Of a DNA stretch of 64,000 nt, positions 44,569-53,743 are shown piece by piece (positions within the stretch are counted from its first letter, which is position 1; the number at the start of each line of letters is the position of its first letter). The notes below the pieces were generated by a model, which did no database searches, was not told where the DNA came from, and was given only the letters and a program-made list of their open reading frames with translations. Source of the stretch: Lysobacterales bacterium (GTDB lineage: Bacteria > Pseudomonadota > Gammaproteobacteria > Xanthomonadales > Xanthomonadaceae). The translations under genes were made by a program, and so were the position numbers. The stretch spans positions 868,001 to 932,000 of the forward strand of contig JADKCY010000003.1 of NCBI GenBank assembly GCA_016718605.1, written 5' to 3'.

Positions 44569-46038
44569 ATGAATGTTTCGAAGTCCAAGCCTCGTTTACC
44601 GCGTGTCCTGCTCGTGCTGGCGGCTGTTGCCGTCGCGGCCTCGGCTTGGTGGCTGTGGCCTAGCCCGAATAGCGAGGTGCGCTTCCGCAGCGCCAAGCTG
44701 GAGGTTGGCGATGTCAGCGTCACCATATCGGCCACCGGCACCCTGAAGGCACTGTCCACAGTGGATATCGGCTCGCAGATCTCCGGCCAGATTGCCGCGG
44801 TGAATGTCGATTTCAACGAACAGGTCAGCAAGGGACAGGTGCTGGCGCGCATTGACCCTGCGAATTTTGCGGCGCGTCTGACGCAGGCCAAGGCGGACCT
44901 CTCCAGTGCGCGTGCAGGACTACAAGAGGCGCAGGCCAATCTGAAGAATGCCGAAGCCGACTTCGCTCGCAAGACCGAGCTGTCGGCGCGGCAACTGGTG
45001 TCGCGCAGCGAGTTGGATCTGGCCCTGGCGGCACGCGATCAGGCGCGCGCCCGCGTCACGTCGGCGCGGGCGTCCATCGAACAGCGCGACGCGGCGGTGG
45101 CCGATGCGGCACTCGATCTGACCTATGCCGAGATTCGCTCACCCGTCGACGGCGTAGTCCTGCTGCGCGCTGCCGAGCCCGGCCAGACGGTGGCGGCCAG
45201 TTTCCAGACGCCGGTGTTGTTCCAGATCGCCGAAGACCTGCGGCAGATGCAGATCGAGCTGGCCGTGGATGAAAGCGATGTCGGCCAGATTCGCACCGGG
45301 CAACCGGCACGTTTCACTGTCGATGCCTTCCCCGGACGGCAGTTCCGCGGGGCCGTCAGACAGGTGCGCATGGCCGCCACCAATACCCAGAACGTGATCA
45401 CCTATCCCGTGGTGATCGAGGTCGACAATGCCGACCTCAGCCTGCTGCCGGGCATGACCGCCAATGCCACCATCGAGGTTGAACAACGCCGTGGTGTGTT
45501 GCGCGTGCCGAATGCGGCCCTGCGCTTCAAGCCGCCCGGCACCGAGACCGACAGCGCCACGCCCGCCACGGGCATGGCGCGTGCCAATCTGGATCTGGGT
45601 GATGTGGTCGCCAGCCTCGGTCTGAACGCCGAGCAGCAAACCGCCTACGACAAGGCGGCCGCTGCGGCCCGCGAACGCGCAGCGCAGCGCGCGGCCAATG
45701 CCGCACAGCGCGGTCCCGGTGGCCCGCCCATGATGTCGATGGGTGGCGGAGAAGCACCCTCGCCCGAAGCCATCGCGCAGATGATCGCCAAGCGCGTGCT
45801 GGAAAACTATGCCGAGTTCACCGCCTTGCTGAGCGGCGAACAGAAAGCCGCCTTCGAAGCCGGGGTGCTGGAGCAACTCAACGCGCGGCAAGTCACGCTG
45901 TGGACGCTGGAGGGCAAGACACCGACGCCGATCAAGGTGATGAGCGGCATCGCCGACGCCACGCATACCGAAGTGCGCAGCCCGGCGCTGAAGGAAGGCA
46001 TGAGCATTCTCATCGGCACGGAATCCGCCACGCCATGA
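44569..46038 (+). CDS. MacA-like periplasmic adaptor (HlyD family) of an ABC exporter
   Basis: A 489-residue membrane-fusion protein. An N-terminal anchor (VLLVLAAVAVAASAWWLWP) leads to a lipoyl-like and hairpin region: VSVTISATGTLKALSTVDIG, GSQISGQIAAVNVDFNEQVS, a coiled-coil hairpin (about residues 90-190, LTQAKADLSSARAGLQEAQA) and YAEIRSPVDGVVLLRAAEPG. A beta-barrel part (VPNAALRFKPPG) follows. Unusually, residues about 340-445 are an inserted Ala/Gln/Met/Pro-rich segment (RERAAQRAANAAQRGPGGPP then MMSMGGGEAPSPEAIAQMIA) before the final strand. The stop overlaps the ATPase start (ATGA). It should bridge the permease to an outer-membrane TolC-type channel, none of which is in the window. 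Confidence 0.9.
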   Translation: MNVSKSKPRLPRVLLVLAAVAVAASAWWLWPSPNSEVRFRSAKLEVGDVSVTISATGTLKALSTVDIGSQISGQIAAVNVDFNEQVSKGQVLARIDPANFAARLTQAKADLSSARAGLQEAQANLKNAEADFARKTELSARQLVSRSELDLALAARDQARARVTSARASIEQRDAAVADAALDLTYAEIRSPVDGVVLLRAAEPGQTVAASFQTPVLFQIAEDLRQMQIELAVDESDVGQIRTGQPARFTVDAFPGRQFRGAVRQVRMAATNTQNVITYPVVIEVDNADLSLLPGMTANATIEVEQRRGVLRVPNAALRFKPPGTETDSATPATGMARANLDLGDVVASLGLNAEQQTAYDKAAAAARERAAQRAANAAQRGPGGPPMMSMGGGEAPSPEAIAQMIAKRVLENYAEFTALLSGEQKAAFEAGVLEQLNARQVTLWTLEGKTPTPIKVMSGIADATHTEVRSPALKEGMSILIGTESATP

Positions 46039-46721
46039 ATGTCGCGCCGGTGATCCATTTGCAGGCGCTGTCGAAAATCTACGGCGAAGGCAGCGCGGCG
46101 GAGGTACAAGCATTGCGCGAGGTCAATCTCGACATTGCGCGCGGTGAGTTCGTGGCGATTGTCGGCCCTTCGGGCTCTGGCAAGTCGACGCTGATGAATG
46201 TGATCGGCTGTCTGGATGCACCCAGTCGCGGCAGCTATGTGTGCGATGGCGTGGATATCGCCACCTTGGATGCCGCCGAACGTGCCGAATTGCGCCGCGC
46301 CAAGATCGGTTTCGTGTTCCAGAGTTTTCACCTGCTGCCACGCATGAGTGCACTGGATAATGTAATCCTGCCATTGATATACGCGGGTGTCCCCAGTGAA
46401 CAACGTCGCAACCTGGGTCTGGCTGCACTGACCTCGGTTGGCCTTGCCGAGCGTGCCCACCACCGTCCCAGCGAATTGTCGGGTGGACAGCAACAGCGCG
46501 TGGCAATTGCCCGCGCCTTGATCAATGATCCGCCGATCCTGCTGGCCGACGAACCAACCGGCGCGCTGGATTCACGCACCGGCGCAGAGATTCTCACCCT
46601 GTTCCATCGCCTGCGCGATGACGGCCATACCGTGGTGCTGATCACGCATGACCCGCAAGTCGCTCAACATGCCGATCGCATGCTGGAAATCCACGACGGC
46701 GTACTGAAGGAGACGGCATGA
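46035..46721 (+). CDS. ABC transporter ATPase (MacB/LolD family)
   Basis: A 228-residue ATP-binding subunit with all ABC motifs. Walker A is GPSGSGKST (about residue 46), the Q-loop is in KIGFVFQSFHLLPRMSALDN, the signature is LSGGQQQRVAIARAL, Walker B is ILLADEPTGALD and the H-loop is VVLITHDPQ. The family is the MacB/LolD type that powers lipoprotein release or drug, peptide and siderophore export. It is overlapped by the adaptor gene upstream and the permease gene downstream, so the three form one operon. In classical MacB, ATPase and permease are fused; here they are separate. Confidence 0.95.
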   Translation: MNVAPVIHLQALSKIYGEGSAAEVQALREVNLDIARGEFVAIVGPSGSGKSTLMNVIGCLDAPSRGSYVCDGVDIATLDAAERAELRRAKIGFVFQSFHLLPRMSALDNVILPLIYAGVPSEQRRNLGLAALTSVGLAERAHHRPSELSGGQQQRVAIARALINDPPILLADEPTGALDSRTGAEILTLFHRLRDDGHTVVLITHDPQVAQHADRMLEIHDGVLKETA

Positions 46722-47992
46722 GCACTGCCGCACAAGGCGTTCGCGCCAGCGCAATCGGTCGCGCCAGTTGGTCAGACATCGCCGGCATGGCGCTGTTTGC
46801 ACTCCGTGGCAACTGGATGCGCAGCATCCTGACGGCGCTGGGAGTGATTATCGGCATTGCTGCCGTCATCGTGATGGTGTCGGTCGGTCAGGGCACGCAG
46901 GCGCAACTCGATGCGACGATTGCCAAACTTGGCAGCAATCGTGTCGACGTGATGCCGAACTTCGGGCGGCAAGGCGGCGTGCGCATGGGCGCCGGCAGCA
47001 TCTTCTCGCTGACCGTGAAAGACGCCGCTGCAATCCGCGAGCGGATTCCCGAGGCGACCTATGTCAGCGGCATCGTGCGTGGCAGCACGCAGGTGATCCA
47101 GGCCGAGCAGAACTGGTCGACCAATTGGCAGGGCGTGGAAGCGGATTTTTTCACCATCAACGATTGGCCGTTAGCGCTCGGCGAAGGCTTGAGCGATGCC
47201 GACTATCGCGGCGCAGGCACCAGCGTGGTGTTGGGCCAAAGTGTGCGCGACAAGCTGTTCGGTGAGTCCGATCCCATCGGCGCCAGCATCCGCGTGGGCC
47301 GCGTGCCCTTCACGGTCGTGGGCGTGCTAACGGCCAAAGGGCAGAGCGGCTGGGGTGGCGATCAGGATGACGTGGTCTTCGTGCCGCTGGAAACGGCGCG
47401 TCGGCGCTTGATGGGGCAACTGCAGATGCCACCGGGCACCCTCATGCAGATCACCGTCGGCACCTCGCGGGCCAGCGATCTGCCCATCGTCGAAACCGCA
47501 CTGAACGAACTGATCCGCGAGCTGCACCGCATCCAACCCGGTGCGGACGACGACTTCATGGTGCGCAATCTCACTCAGATGGTCAGTGCGCGCAACGAAA
47601 CCACGCGCCTGATGTCACTGCTGCTGGGCGCGGTCGCCAGCATCTCCTTGGTCGTCGGCGGCATCGGCATCATGAACATCATGTTGGTGTCAGTCACCGA
47701 GCGCATTCGTGAAATCGGCCTACGCATGGCCGTGGGTGCCACACCGGGCGATATCCAGCGGCAGTTTTTGGCCGAAGCGATGATGATCTCGCTGGGGGGT
47801 GGTCTGATCGGCATCGCCTTCGGTGTGGGTGGCGCATTGCTGGCTGAGCGCTTCGGCAGTTTGCCGGTGCAACTCAACGTTGACATCATCCTGCTGGCGA
47901 CAGGATTTTCTGTCGCCACTGGCCTGTTCTTCGGCTTCTATCCCGCGCGCAAAGCGGCGCAACTGGATCCCATCGAGGCATTGCGGCAATGA
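46718..47992 (+). CDS. MacB-type ABC transporter permease
   Basis: A 424-residue inner-membrane subunit of the FtsX/MacB class. The first helix (SILTALGVIIGIAAVIVMVS) is followed by a large periplasmic domain (about residues 60-285) and three helices near the C-terminus. Characteristic sequences are MGAGSIFSLTVKDAAAI, the family loop VGGIGIMNIMLVSVTERIRE, IGLRMAVGATPGDIQRQFLA and PARKAAQLDPIEALR. The start overlaps the ATPase stop (ATGA). The substrate is unknown. The convergent CapA gene ends 10 bases away. Confidence 0.95.
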   Translation: MSTAAQGVRASAIGRASWSDIAGMALFALRGNWMRSILTALGVIIGIAAVIVMVSVGQGTQAQLDATIAKLGSNRVDVMPNFGRQGGVRMGAGSIFSLTVKDAAAIRERIPEATYVSGIVRGSTQVIQAEQNWSTNWQGVEADFFTINDWPLALGEGLSDADYRGAGTSVVLGQSVRDKLFGESDPIGASIRVGRVPFTVVGVLTAKGQSGWGGDQDDVVFVPLETARRRLMGQLQMPPGTLMQITVGTSRASDLPIVETALNELIRELHRIQPGADDDFMVRNLTQMVSARNETTRLMSLLLGAVASISLVVGGIGIMNIMLVSVTERIREIGLRMAVGATPGDIQRQFLAEAMMISLGGGLIGIAFGVGGALLAERFGSLPVQLNVDIILLATGFSVATGLFFGFYPARKAAQLDPIEALRQ

Positions 47993-48002
47993 TCCAATGC
48001 CG

Positions 48003-49337
48003 TCACTGCGCCGTGTTCAACTCAACCTCGGCATACCATCCCTGCCTCTTGATCGTCGTGCCGTAGGGCGCGGATAGCCGTTGCACGGTGGCGAGAATTT
48101 CCGCGCCGCGCTGATCACTGGCGAGGCGCGGCGTGCCGTAAAGCGGGCCTTCGTCGTCGATGGTGACCGGGATCAGTTGCAGCCGTTTTAGTTTGCCGTC
48201 GTTGTAGGTAAAACGCGCCATCACCGCCTCCATCACCTCCGGCGAATCGCGGCGATCAAACACCGACACATTGGCCGGGCGAGGCATTTCGCGATCTCGC
48301 TGATGCAGGATGTCCACCGGGATCAGCTCCGGCCGACGGTATTGGTAAATGAAGTTCGACAAGCTGTAGAGAATCGGCTTGCCTTGGTATATCTCGATAC
48401 CGCGCAGCACATGCGGTCCGTGCCCCAACACCACGTCCGCGCCGGCATCCGCCGCGCGCCGGAACAGCATCTCTTCGGTTGGCGGCGTCTGGTTCTGGAT
48501 GCCGTGGATACGCGCGTGACTCACATCGTGCACGTGCAGGGCGACGAACACCTGATCGTTCTTGCGTTGCGCCAGCACGATGTCATCTTCCATCGCCACC
48601 ACATCATCTTCGAGCAGGCCTTCAACACTTTCGGTTTGACCTTTGCCACGACTGAACACCACTTGCGCGGGATCAATGGTGGCAATCGATGGACCACTGG
48701 CGTCCTTACTGCGGAAGCGGTTATGCCAATAGCGCAGATACGACAGCAGGGCAAATGAGGTATGCGCATGCTGGGCCTGCACCACGGCGGGCACATGCGC
48801 ATCGGCCAGCGTCAGTCCGGCGCCCGCGTAGCTGATGCCGCTGTGATCGAGAATATGCAGATGCTCCGCAAGGCCTTCGGGGCCGAAGTCCAGCGTGTGG
48901 TTATTGGCCAGACTGACCAGATTGATGCCGACCCGCGCGACCTCCCAGGCGAAGTCGCGCGGCACGCCGAAGTTGTAGAACGGACGCAGCAGTTCCGGCT
49001 TGGAGTTGATCGAAAACTCCATGTTGCCGTAGGCGATATCCGCCTCCTGCATCAATCGGATCAACTGGCGTCGCTCGGGCGCTTCCAACTGGCTGATCGG
49101 CTCGTTGAAAATCATGTCGCCGACCGCCGTGATCACCACATCGCCGGGTTGTTCCGTCAGCAGCGCATCGATCCGTGCAGCCCAGTCGACGCTGGGTTCG
49201 CGGACTGCCTGGTGTACGAGATGCTGGTAGACCGAGGTGACCTCATTGCGGGCCGAGGGGGGCGTGACAGCATCCGCCGCCGCAACGCGCGCGCAAGCAA
49301 ACAGCATGATAGTGGCGCCAAACATCACCTTACGCAT
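48003..49337 (-). CDS. CapA-family (PGA_cap) secreted metallophosphatase-like protein
   Basis: A 444-residue exported protein (signal peptide MRKVMFGATIMLFACARVAA). The PGA_cap domain is shown by TAVGDMIFNEPISQLE, DIAYGNMEFSINSKP, VGINLVSLANNHTLDFGPEG, ISYAGAGLTLADAH, VFVALHVHDVSHA, ADAGADVVLGHGPHVLRGIE and PILYSLSNFIY. The Asp, Asn and His residues at the usual metal positions are present. CapA proteins are linked to poly-gamma-glutamate capsule or cell-wall processes; no other pgs/cap genes are here, so the substrate is unknown. CGGAGG nine bases upstream fixes the ATG at 49337. It lies just after glnE on the same strand. Confidence 0.9.
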   Translation of the reverse strand: MRKVMFGATIMLFACARVAAADAVTPPSARNEVTSVYQHLVHQAVREPSVDWAARIDALLTEQPGDVVITAVGDMIFNEPISQLEAPERRQLIRLMQEADIAYGNMEFSINSKPELLRPFYNFGVPRDFAWEVARVGINLVSLANNHTLDFGPEGLAEHLHILDHSGISYAGAGLTLADAHVPAVVQAQHAHTSFALLSYLRYWHNRFRSKDASGPSIATIDPAQVVFSRGKGQTESVEGLLEDDVVAMEDDIVLAQRKNDQVFVALHVHDVSHARIHGIQNQTPPTEEMLFRRAADAGADVVLGHGPHVLRGIEIYQGKPILYSLSNFIYQYRRPELIPVDILHQRDREMPRPANVSVFDRRDSPEVMEAVMARFTYNDGKLKRLQLIPVTIDDEGPLYGTPRLASDQRGAEILATVQRLSAPYGTTIKRQGWYAEVELNTAQ

Positions 49338-49392
49338 GCGCAAGCCTCCGGGGTTCTGGACAGGCGCGCAGTATAGGCACTCACCGACGCGT

Positions 49393-52230
49393 TCAGTTTT
49401 TCGCAGCACGCAAATCCACCACGGTCGGCGGCAAACCGACAGCAATCCAGAGTCGACCGATGGCGACTCTGGCATGCTCAATCGGCGTATCGCTGCGCAC
49501 AATGCGGGCCCGACCGTCGAGTGTGCAGGCGAGACCTCGCGCCAGCAGCACGGCATGCGCCGCCAGCGCCTGCGCGACCTGCGCGCCAGACAACAAACCG
49601 GCCTCGCCACAGCGAGCGATCAAATCAGCGGTTTCGCGCGCATCGACCAGTGCCGGAACATGCGCTGCATGCGTCAACACCAGCGCCTGCAGCAGGAACT
49701 CCAAATCCACCAGGCCACCCTCGCCTTGTTTCAGATCAAAGCGTTCGTCGCGACTGCGATCATGCGCGACACGCATCCGCATGCGCATCGCGGCCACCTC
49801 GCGAAAGACCTCCGATTGCTGCCGCGACTGCTGCAAAACCTCGCGCCGTGCGGCATCGAAGCGCGCCCCCATGTCCGTATCGCCCGCAACAAATCGCGCC
49901 CGCACCAAAGCCTGTTGCTCCCATACCCAGGCGCGTTCGCGTTGGTAGTCGAGAAAACTCTGCAACGTCGACACCAGCATGCCTTTGCTGCCATCCGGAC
50001 GCAGCCGCAGATCGGCTTCGTAAAGGCGGCCTGCTGTGGTCTGCATGCTGAGCAGGCTCAGTACCTTTTGCACGATGCGACTGCAATAGCGTTGCGCGTC
50101 GAGCGGACGCGGCCCTTCACTCTCGCCGACCGAACCCGGTCGATAGAGAAACACCAGATCCAGATCGGAATTGAAGCCCAGCTCAGCCGCCCCAAAGCTG
50201 CCATAGGCGAGCACCGCCAAGCCACCACCCGGCAGTCTTCCATGTTGAACGGCGACCTCATTGCTGGCAAAAGTCAACAAGCGTCGAACAATGACATTCG
50301 CCAGCCAAGCCAGTTGACGCGCGCTTTGCGCGGGTTCCTGCTGCGTAAATAAGGTTGCGCGGGCGATGCGGAATGCCACGCTTTGGCGCAGTTCATTCAG
50401 TGCAACCAGCACCGCCTCGGGATCGGTCTCATCAATCGCCTGCAACGCACGCGTGCATTCCGCTTCAATCAGATCCGCACATTCGGGTGCGGTTTGGCTG
50501 CGCGTATCCAGCAGGTCATCCAGCAGGAGTGGATGCTGCGCCAAACGCTCGGCCATCCAGGTGCTGGCGCACATGGTGTCGATCAATCGTTGCCGCGCGG
50601 CTGGTTGTTCATCCAACAAAGCCAGATAGCTGGATCGCCGCAACACGGCATGCAAGAGTCGTAACACGCGATCCAGCAAGGCCACGCAGTCAGCACGCTG
50701 CGCGATGGCATCCAACAAGACCGGCAGCAAGCGATCGAGCCGAGCGCTGCCGCGCGCCGACAACTGTGCGCGTGCGGAGCTGCGGGCAAACTCCTGCAGC
50801 CGTGCATGTGCCTGCTCCGCCTGAGGCACACCGGCTTGTGCCAGCATGTCGGCCTGCGCTTCACGATCAATCTGCCGCCAGTAGTCAACCAAGACGGTAT
50901 GGCGCTCACCACTGGGCGCGACACGACGACCAGACTCGAACACCTGTTCGAATGCAGTCCGGACGAAACCGCGCTGTTGATCCAGCGCCGCCACCAACGC
51001 GGTGTCGTTCGCAAACCCAATCCACGCGCCAATCGAAAACGTTCGAAAGCCGCCTCCGGGAGACTGTGAACCTGGGCCTCGCGCTGCATTTGCAGGCGAT
51101 TCTCGCTGCGCCGCAATTGCAAATAGGCAGCGCGCAAGGTTTCCGCCCGATCGCTGTCGATATGTCCGTGCGCCTGCAAAGCCTGCAGTGCAGACAATAG
51201 ACCGCGTTGGCGCAACTCAGGCTCGCGTCCACCCCGAATGAGCTGCTGCAACTGCACCATGAACTCGATTTCACGAATGCCGCCTGGTCCGAGTTTCCAG
51301 ATGGTCGGCCAGCTCGCGACGCTGCACTTCGGCCTCGATCATCGCCTTCATTTCGCGCAGGCCTTCGAACGCGGTGTAGTCGAAATAACGCCGATACACG
51401 AAAGGTCGCAGGGTGCCCAGAAAGCGTTCGCCCGCCGCGATGTCGCCCGCGATGGGTCGCGCCTTGATCCAGGCGTAACGCTCCCAGTCGCGCCCCTCAC
51501 GCTGGAAGTACTGCTCCATGGCATTGAAGGACAAGGCCAGGCGCCCAACCGTCCCGAATGGGCGCAGACGCATGTCGACCCGAAAGCCGAAACCTTCTGC
51601 GGTGGTATCACCGAGCAGTTTGATGAACTGCTGACCGAGCCGCACGAAAAAGGTCTCGTTGTCGATTGGCCGTGCGCCATCGGTCTCGCCCTGCGCTGGA
51701 TACGCAAACACCAGATCGATGTCAGAGCTGAAGTTCAACTCGCCACCACCCAACTGCCCAGCCCGAATACAACCAACTGCTGTGCTTGCCCGCTGGCAGA
51801 TCGCGGCACACCGTGGCGATCAACCATCCCCTGCATACAGGGCATCCAGAGCCCATTGGCAACACAGTTCGGCCTGCTCGCTGCTGCCACGCAAGGTGTC
51901 CTGAACACGGTCGATGCCAGCCACATCACGCAGGATCAAATCGATGCTGCGCTGATGTCGCCAGACCCGAAGCTGGTCCGGCCAGCGCGCCTCCTCGCCA
52001 GCGCGCAAATCCGGTGGCGCGGGTGCGTCTCCGAGGGCGACCAGCCAGTCCGGATGGCGTCGCAGTTGCTCGAACGCGTAGTCACTGACGGCCAGCAGCG
52101 CCGGCAAATGACACCCAAGGGGATGTGCCATGGCGGCATGAAAGGCAAGGTCATCCAGCTCACCCAAGCTGCGCAAGCGTGAATCGATCAAACCATCCAG
52201 CTCGGATTGCCATTGCGTGTCGCTCGTCAT
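49393..52230 (-). pseudogene. glnE: glnE, adenylyltransferase for glutamine synthetase, interrupted by four single-base indels
   Basis: The whole GlnE protein (about 945 codons) can be reconstructed: ELNFSSDIDLVFAYP and WERYAWIKARPIAGD in the N-terminal deadenylylase half, IREIEFMVQLQQLIRGG, then LGFNSDLDLVFLYRP and VDLEFLLQALVLTH in the C-terminal adenylylase half. The reading frame is broken by +1 at about 51828 (C-run), -1 at about 51755 (A lost), +1 at about 51298 and -1 at about 51013 (one base missing from an A-run). They form two compensating pairs, so between them two short segments are misread with stops. GGAG precedes the ATG at 52230. Either the sequence has homopolymer errors or glnE is a recent pseudogene. 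Confidence 0.88.
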
Positions 52231-52373
52231 GCCCCACTCCGCGGAAGATCGCATGCAGACTGTAGCGAGCATCCACGTCTGACGTCAGCTTTCTCCATTC
52301 ACGTGCACGTTCGGCACAGTGGCTAGGTCGGCGAGACCAGCAATGCACTCGCCATTCCAGCGCAAACCGATTT

Positions 52374-53114
52374 TCAACGCTGTGCCAGAATCGGCTCGAC
52401 ACGCGTGATGAAGCACGTGAACAGGCGCGACCGCATCGGACCGGCAAATTGCGGCGCTTCTTCAATGGGCACGATCCGGTCCCCGGCATTGCCACACACC
52501 GTACCGACGCCCAAGCCGGAACGGAACACCAGTGCACTGGCTTGCTCCAATTCTGGGCAACTGCTGGACAGCGTCAGTTCAACTTTTCCGCGCCGCCTCA
52601 GGTCCACGCGAACCCGATTGCCCTCAATCATTTGCCAGCCGGTGGCGCGACTGGGATCGAAACAGAATTTTCCACTGGTGAAGCTGCGCGGCAACCGCGC
52701 GGCTGTGACTTCGGTGGCATCGAGTTGTGGCGGCAGTTCCGCTGCCAGCTGCGCCTCGCTCATGCCCGCGCGACGCGCATATTCGCTGGCCTCGATCGGC
52801 GTAACCACCGCGACCTCACAAATATCCCCATTGGCAATCACTGCCTCGCCACGACTGCCACACAAGCGCCCCTCGCGAGCACGCAGACTGATGCTGCGAA
52901 GATCCAGCAGCGCCGGACACGACTGGGTAAGGTCAACGCGATACAGGCGCTGATTGTCCGCCATCAGCAGGGTCTGCGCGTCGGCCACCCGCGTGTCGCG
53001 TGCGGTGGCGGCGACGATGCAATCACCCTCCGGTGACGCCCAAACATTGTCAAAGGGAACCAGCCAGAGCGCCAACAAACTCAACGCGAATAGCTTTCCG
53101 ACGCCAGTACGCAT
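52374..53114 (-). CDS. Secreted protein of unknown function
   Basis: A 246-residue exported protein: MRTGVGKLFALSLLALWLVP followed by DNVWA is a signal peptide. The mature chain holds eight cysteines spread in pairs (GDCIVAAT, QSCPALLDL, GRLCGSRGEA, GDICEVAVVTP, GKFCFDPSRA, SSSCPELEQ, GTVCGNAGD, FTCFITR). It has two halves of similar layout (CPALLDL...LCGSRGEAVIANGDICEV and CPELEQA...VCGNAGDRIVPIE), suggesting an internal duplication. GGAG precedes the ATG at 53114. No family recognised; disulfide-rich and probably periplasmic or extracellular. Confidence 0.72.
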   Translation of the reverse strand: MRTGVGKLFALSLLALWLVPFDNVWASPEGDCIVAATARDTRVADAQTLLMADNQRLYRVDLTQSCPALLDLRSISLRAREGRLCGSRGEAVIANGDICEVAVVTPIEASEYARRAGMSEAQLAAELPPQLDATEVTAARLPRSFTSGKFCFDPSRATGWQMIEGNRVRVDLRRRGKVELTLSSSCPELEQASALVFRSGLGVGTVCGNAGDRIVPIEEAPQFAGPMRSRLFTCFITRVEPILAQR

Positions 53115-53337
53115 GACCACTCCCCTTCAATGACAGTGAATGGGGATTTACGCGTGTCTGCGCAGGACAACCAAGCCCCATTCATTTCGCGATTTCACTC
53201 TCCTTCAGGGCCTGATCCGTGACAAGGTCAACTGCAAACGATGGCCCTGACCCGATGATTCGATCAGCACCTGCTCGGCCTCGATATCCCCCGACGCCGG
53301 CCGCGCGTCTCCGGAGGCCGACACCCGTTCACAACCG

Positions 53338-53676
53338 TCCGTGGTTTCGGGGTAGAACCCCAGCGCCGTGGAAGCCGCACTCGCTTGCGCCGCCGCAGCT
53401 GCACGCGTCACCCTGAGTTACCGGGGCGAGGCATTCAATCGCGTCAAACGGAAGAACCGTGAGCGGCTCGACACCGCGGTCGCAGCGCAGCAACTGACAC
53501 TGCAAACCCGCAGCGAAGTCGTGGAAATCTTTCCCGGTCACGTTCAGCTCACGAATGATGGCGCCGCACAGACCATTCCGAACGATTTCGTCATCGTCTG
53601 CGCAGGAGGGGTACTGCCAATTGATCTGCTCCGCTCGGTGGGTATCCGTTTCGAAACCAAATTCGGCGCGGCGTAA
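53338..53676 (+). pseudogene. C-terminal remnant of an FAD/NAD(P)-dependent oxidoreductase
   Basis: The frame VVVSG-stop-NPSAVEAALACAAA resembles the second glycine-rich nucleotide-binding motif (GGGNSAVEAAL), with an in-frame TAG in place of a residue. Then VTLSYRGEAFNRVKRKNRER, LTLQTRSEVVEIFPGHVQLT and DFVIVCAGGVLPIDLLRSVG follow, as in thioredoxin-reductase-like oxidoreductases, ending at 53676. The N-terminal FAD domain is absent. A clear degraded gene fragment in a 630-base stretch otherwise without genes. Confidence 0.7.
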
Positions 53677-53743
53677 TCCTGCGCACGACACGGGATGTGT
53701 ATTGCGCCCCGCAGGCGCAGTCGACCGGCGTTGGAATGCTGCG

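Noticed and set aside
51000..51830. Programmed frameshifting in glnE
   Set aside because: The shifts occur at four unrelated short runs without slippery heptamers or stimulators and cancel in pairs, as expected of errors or decay.
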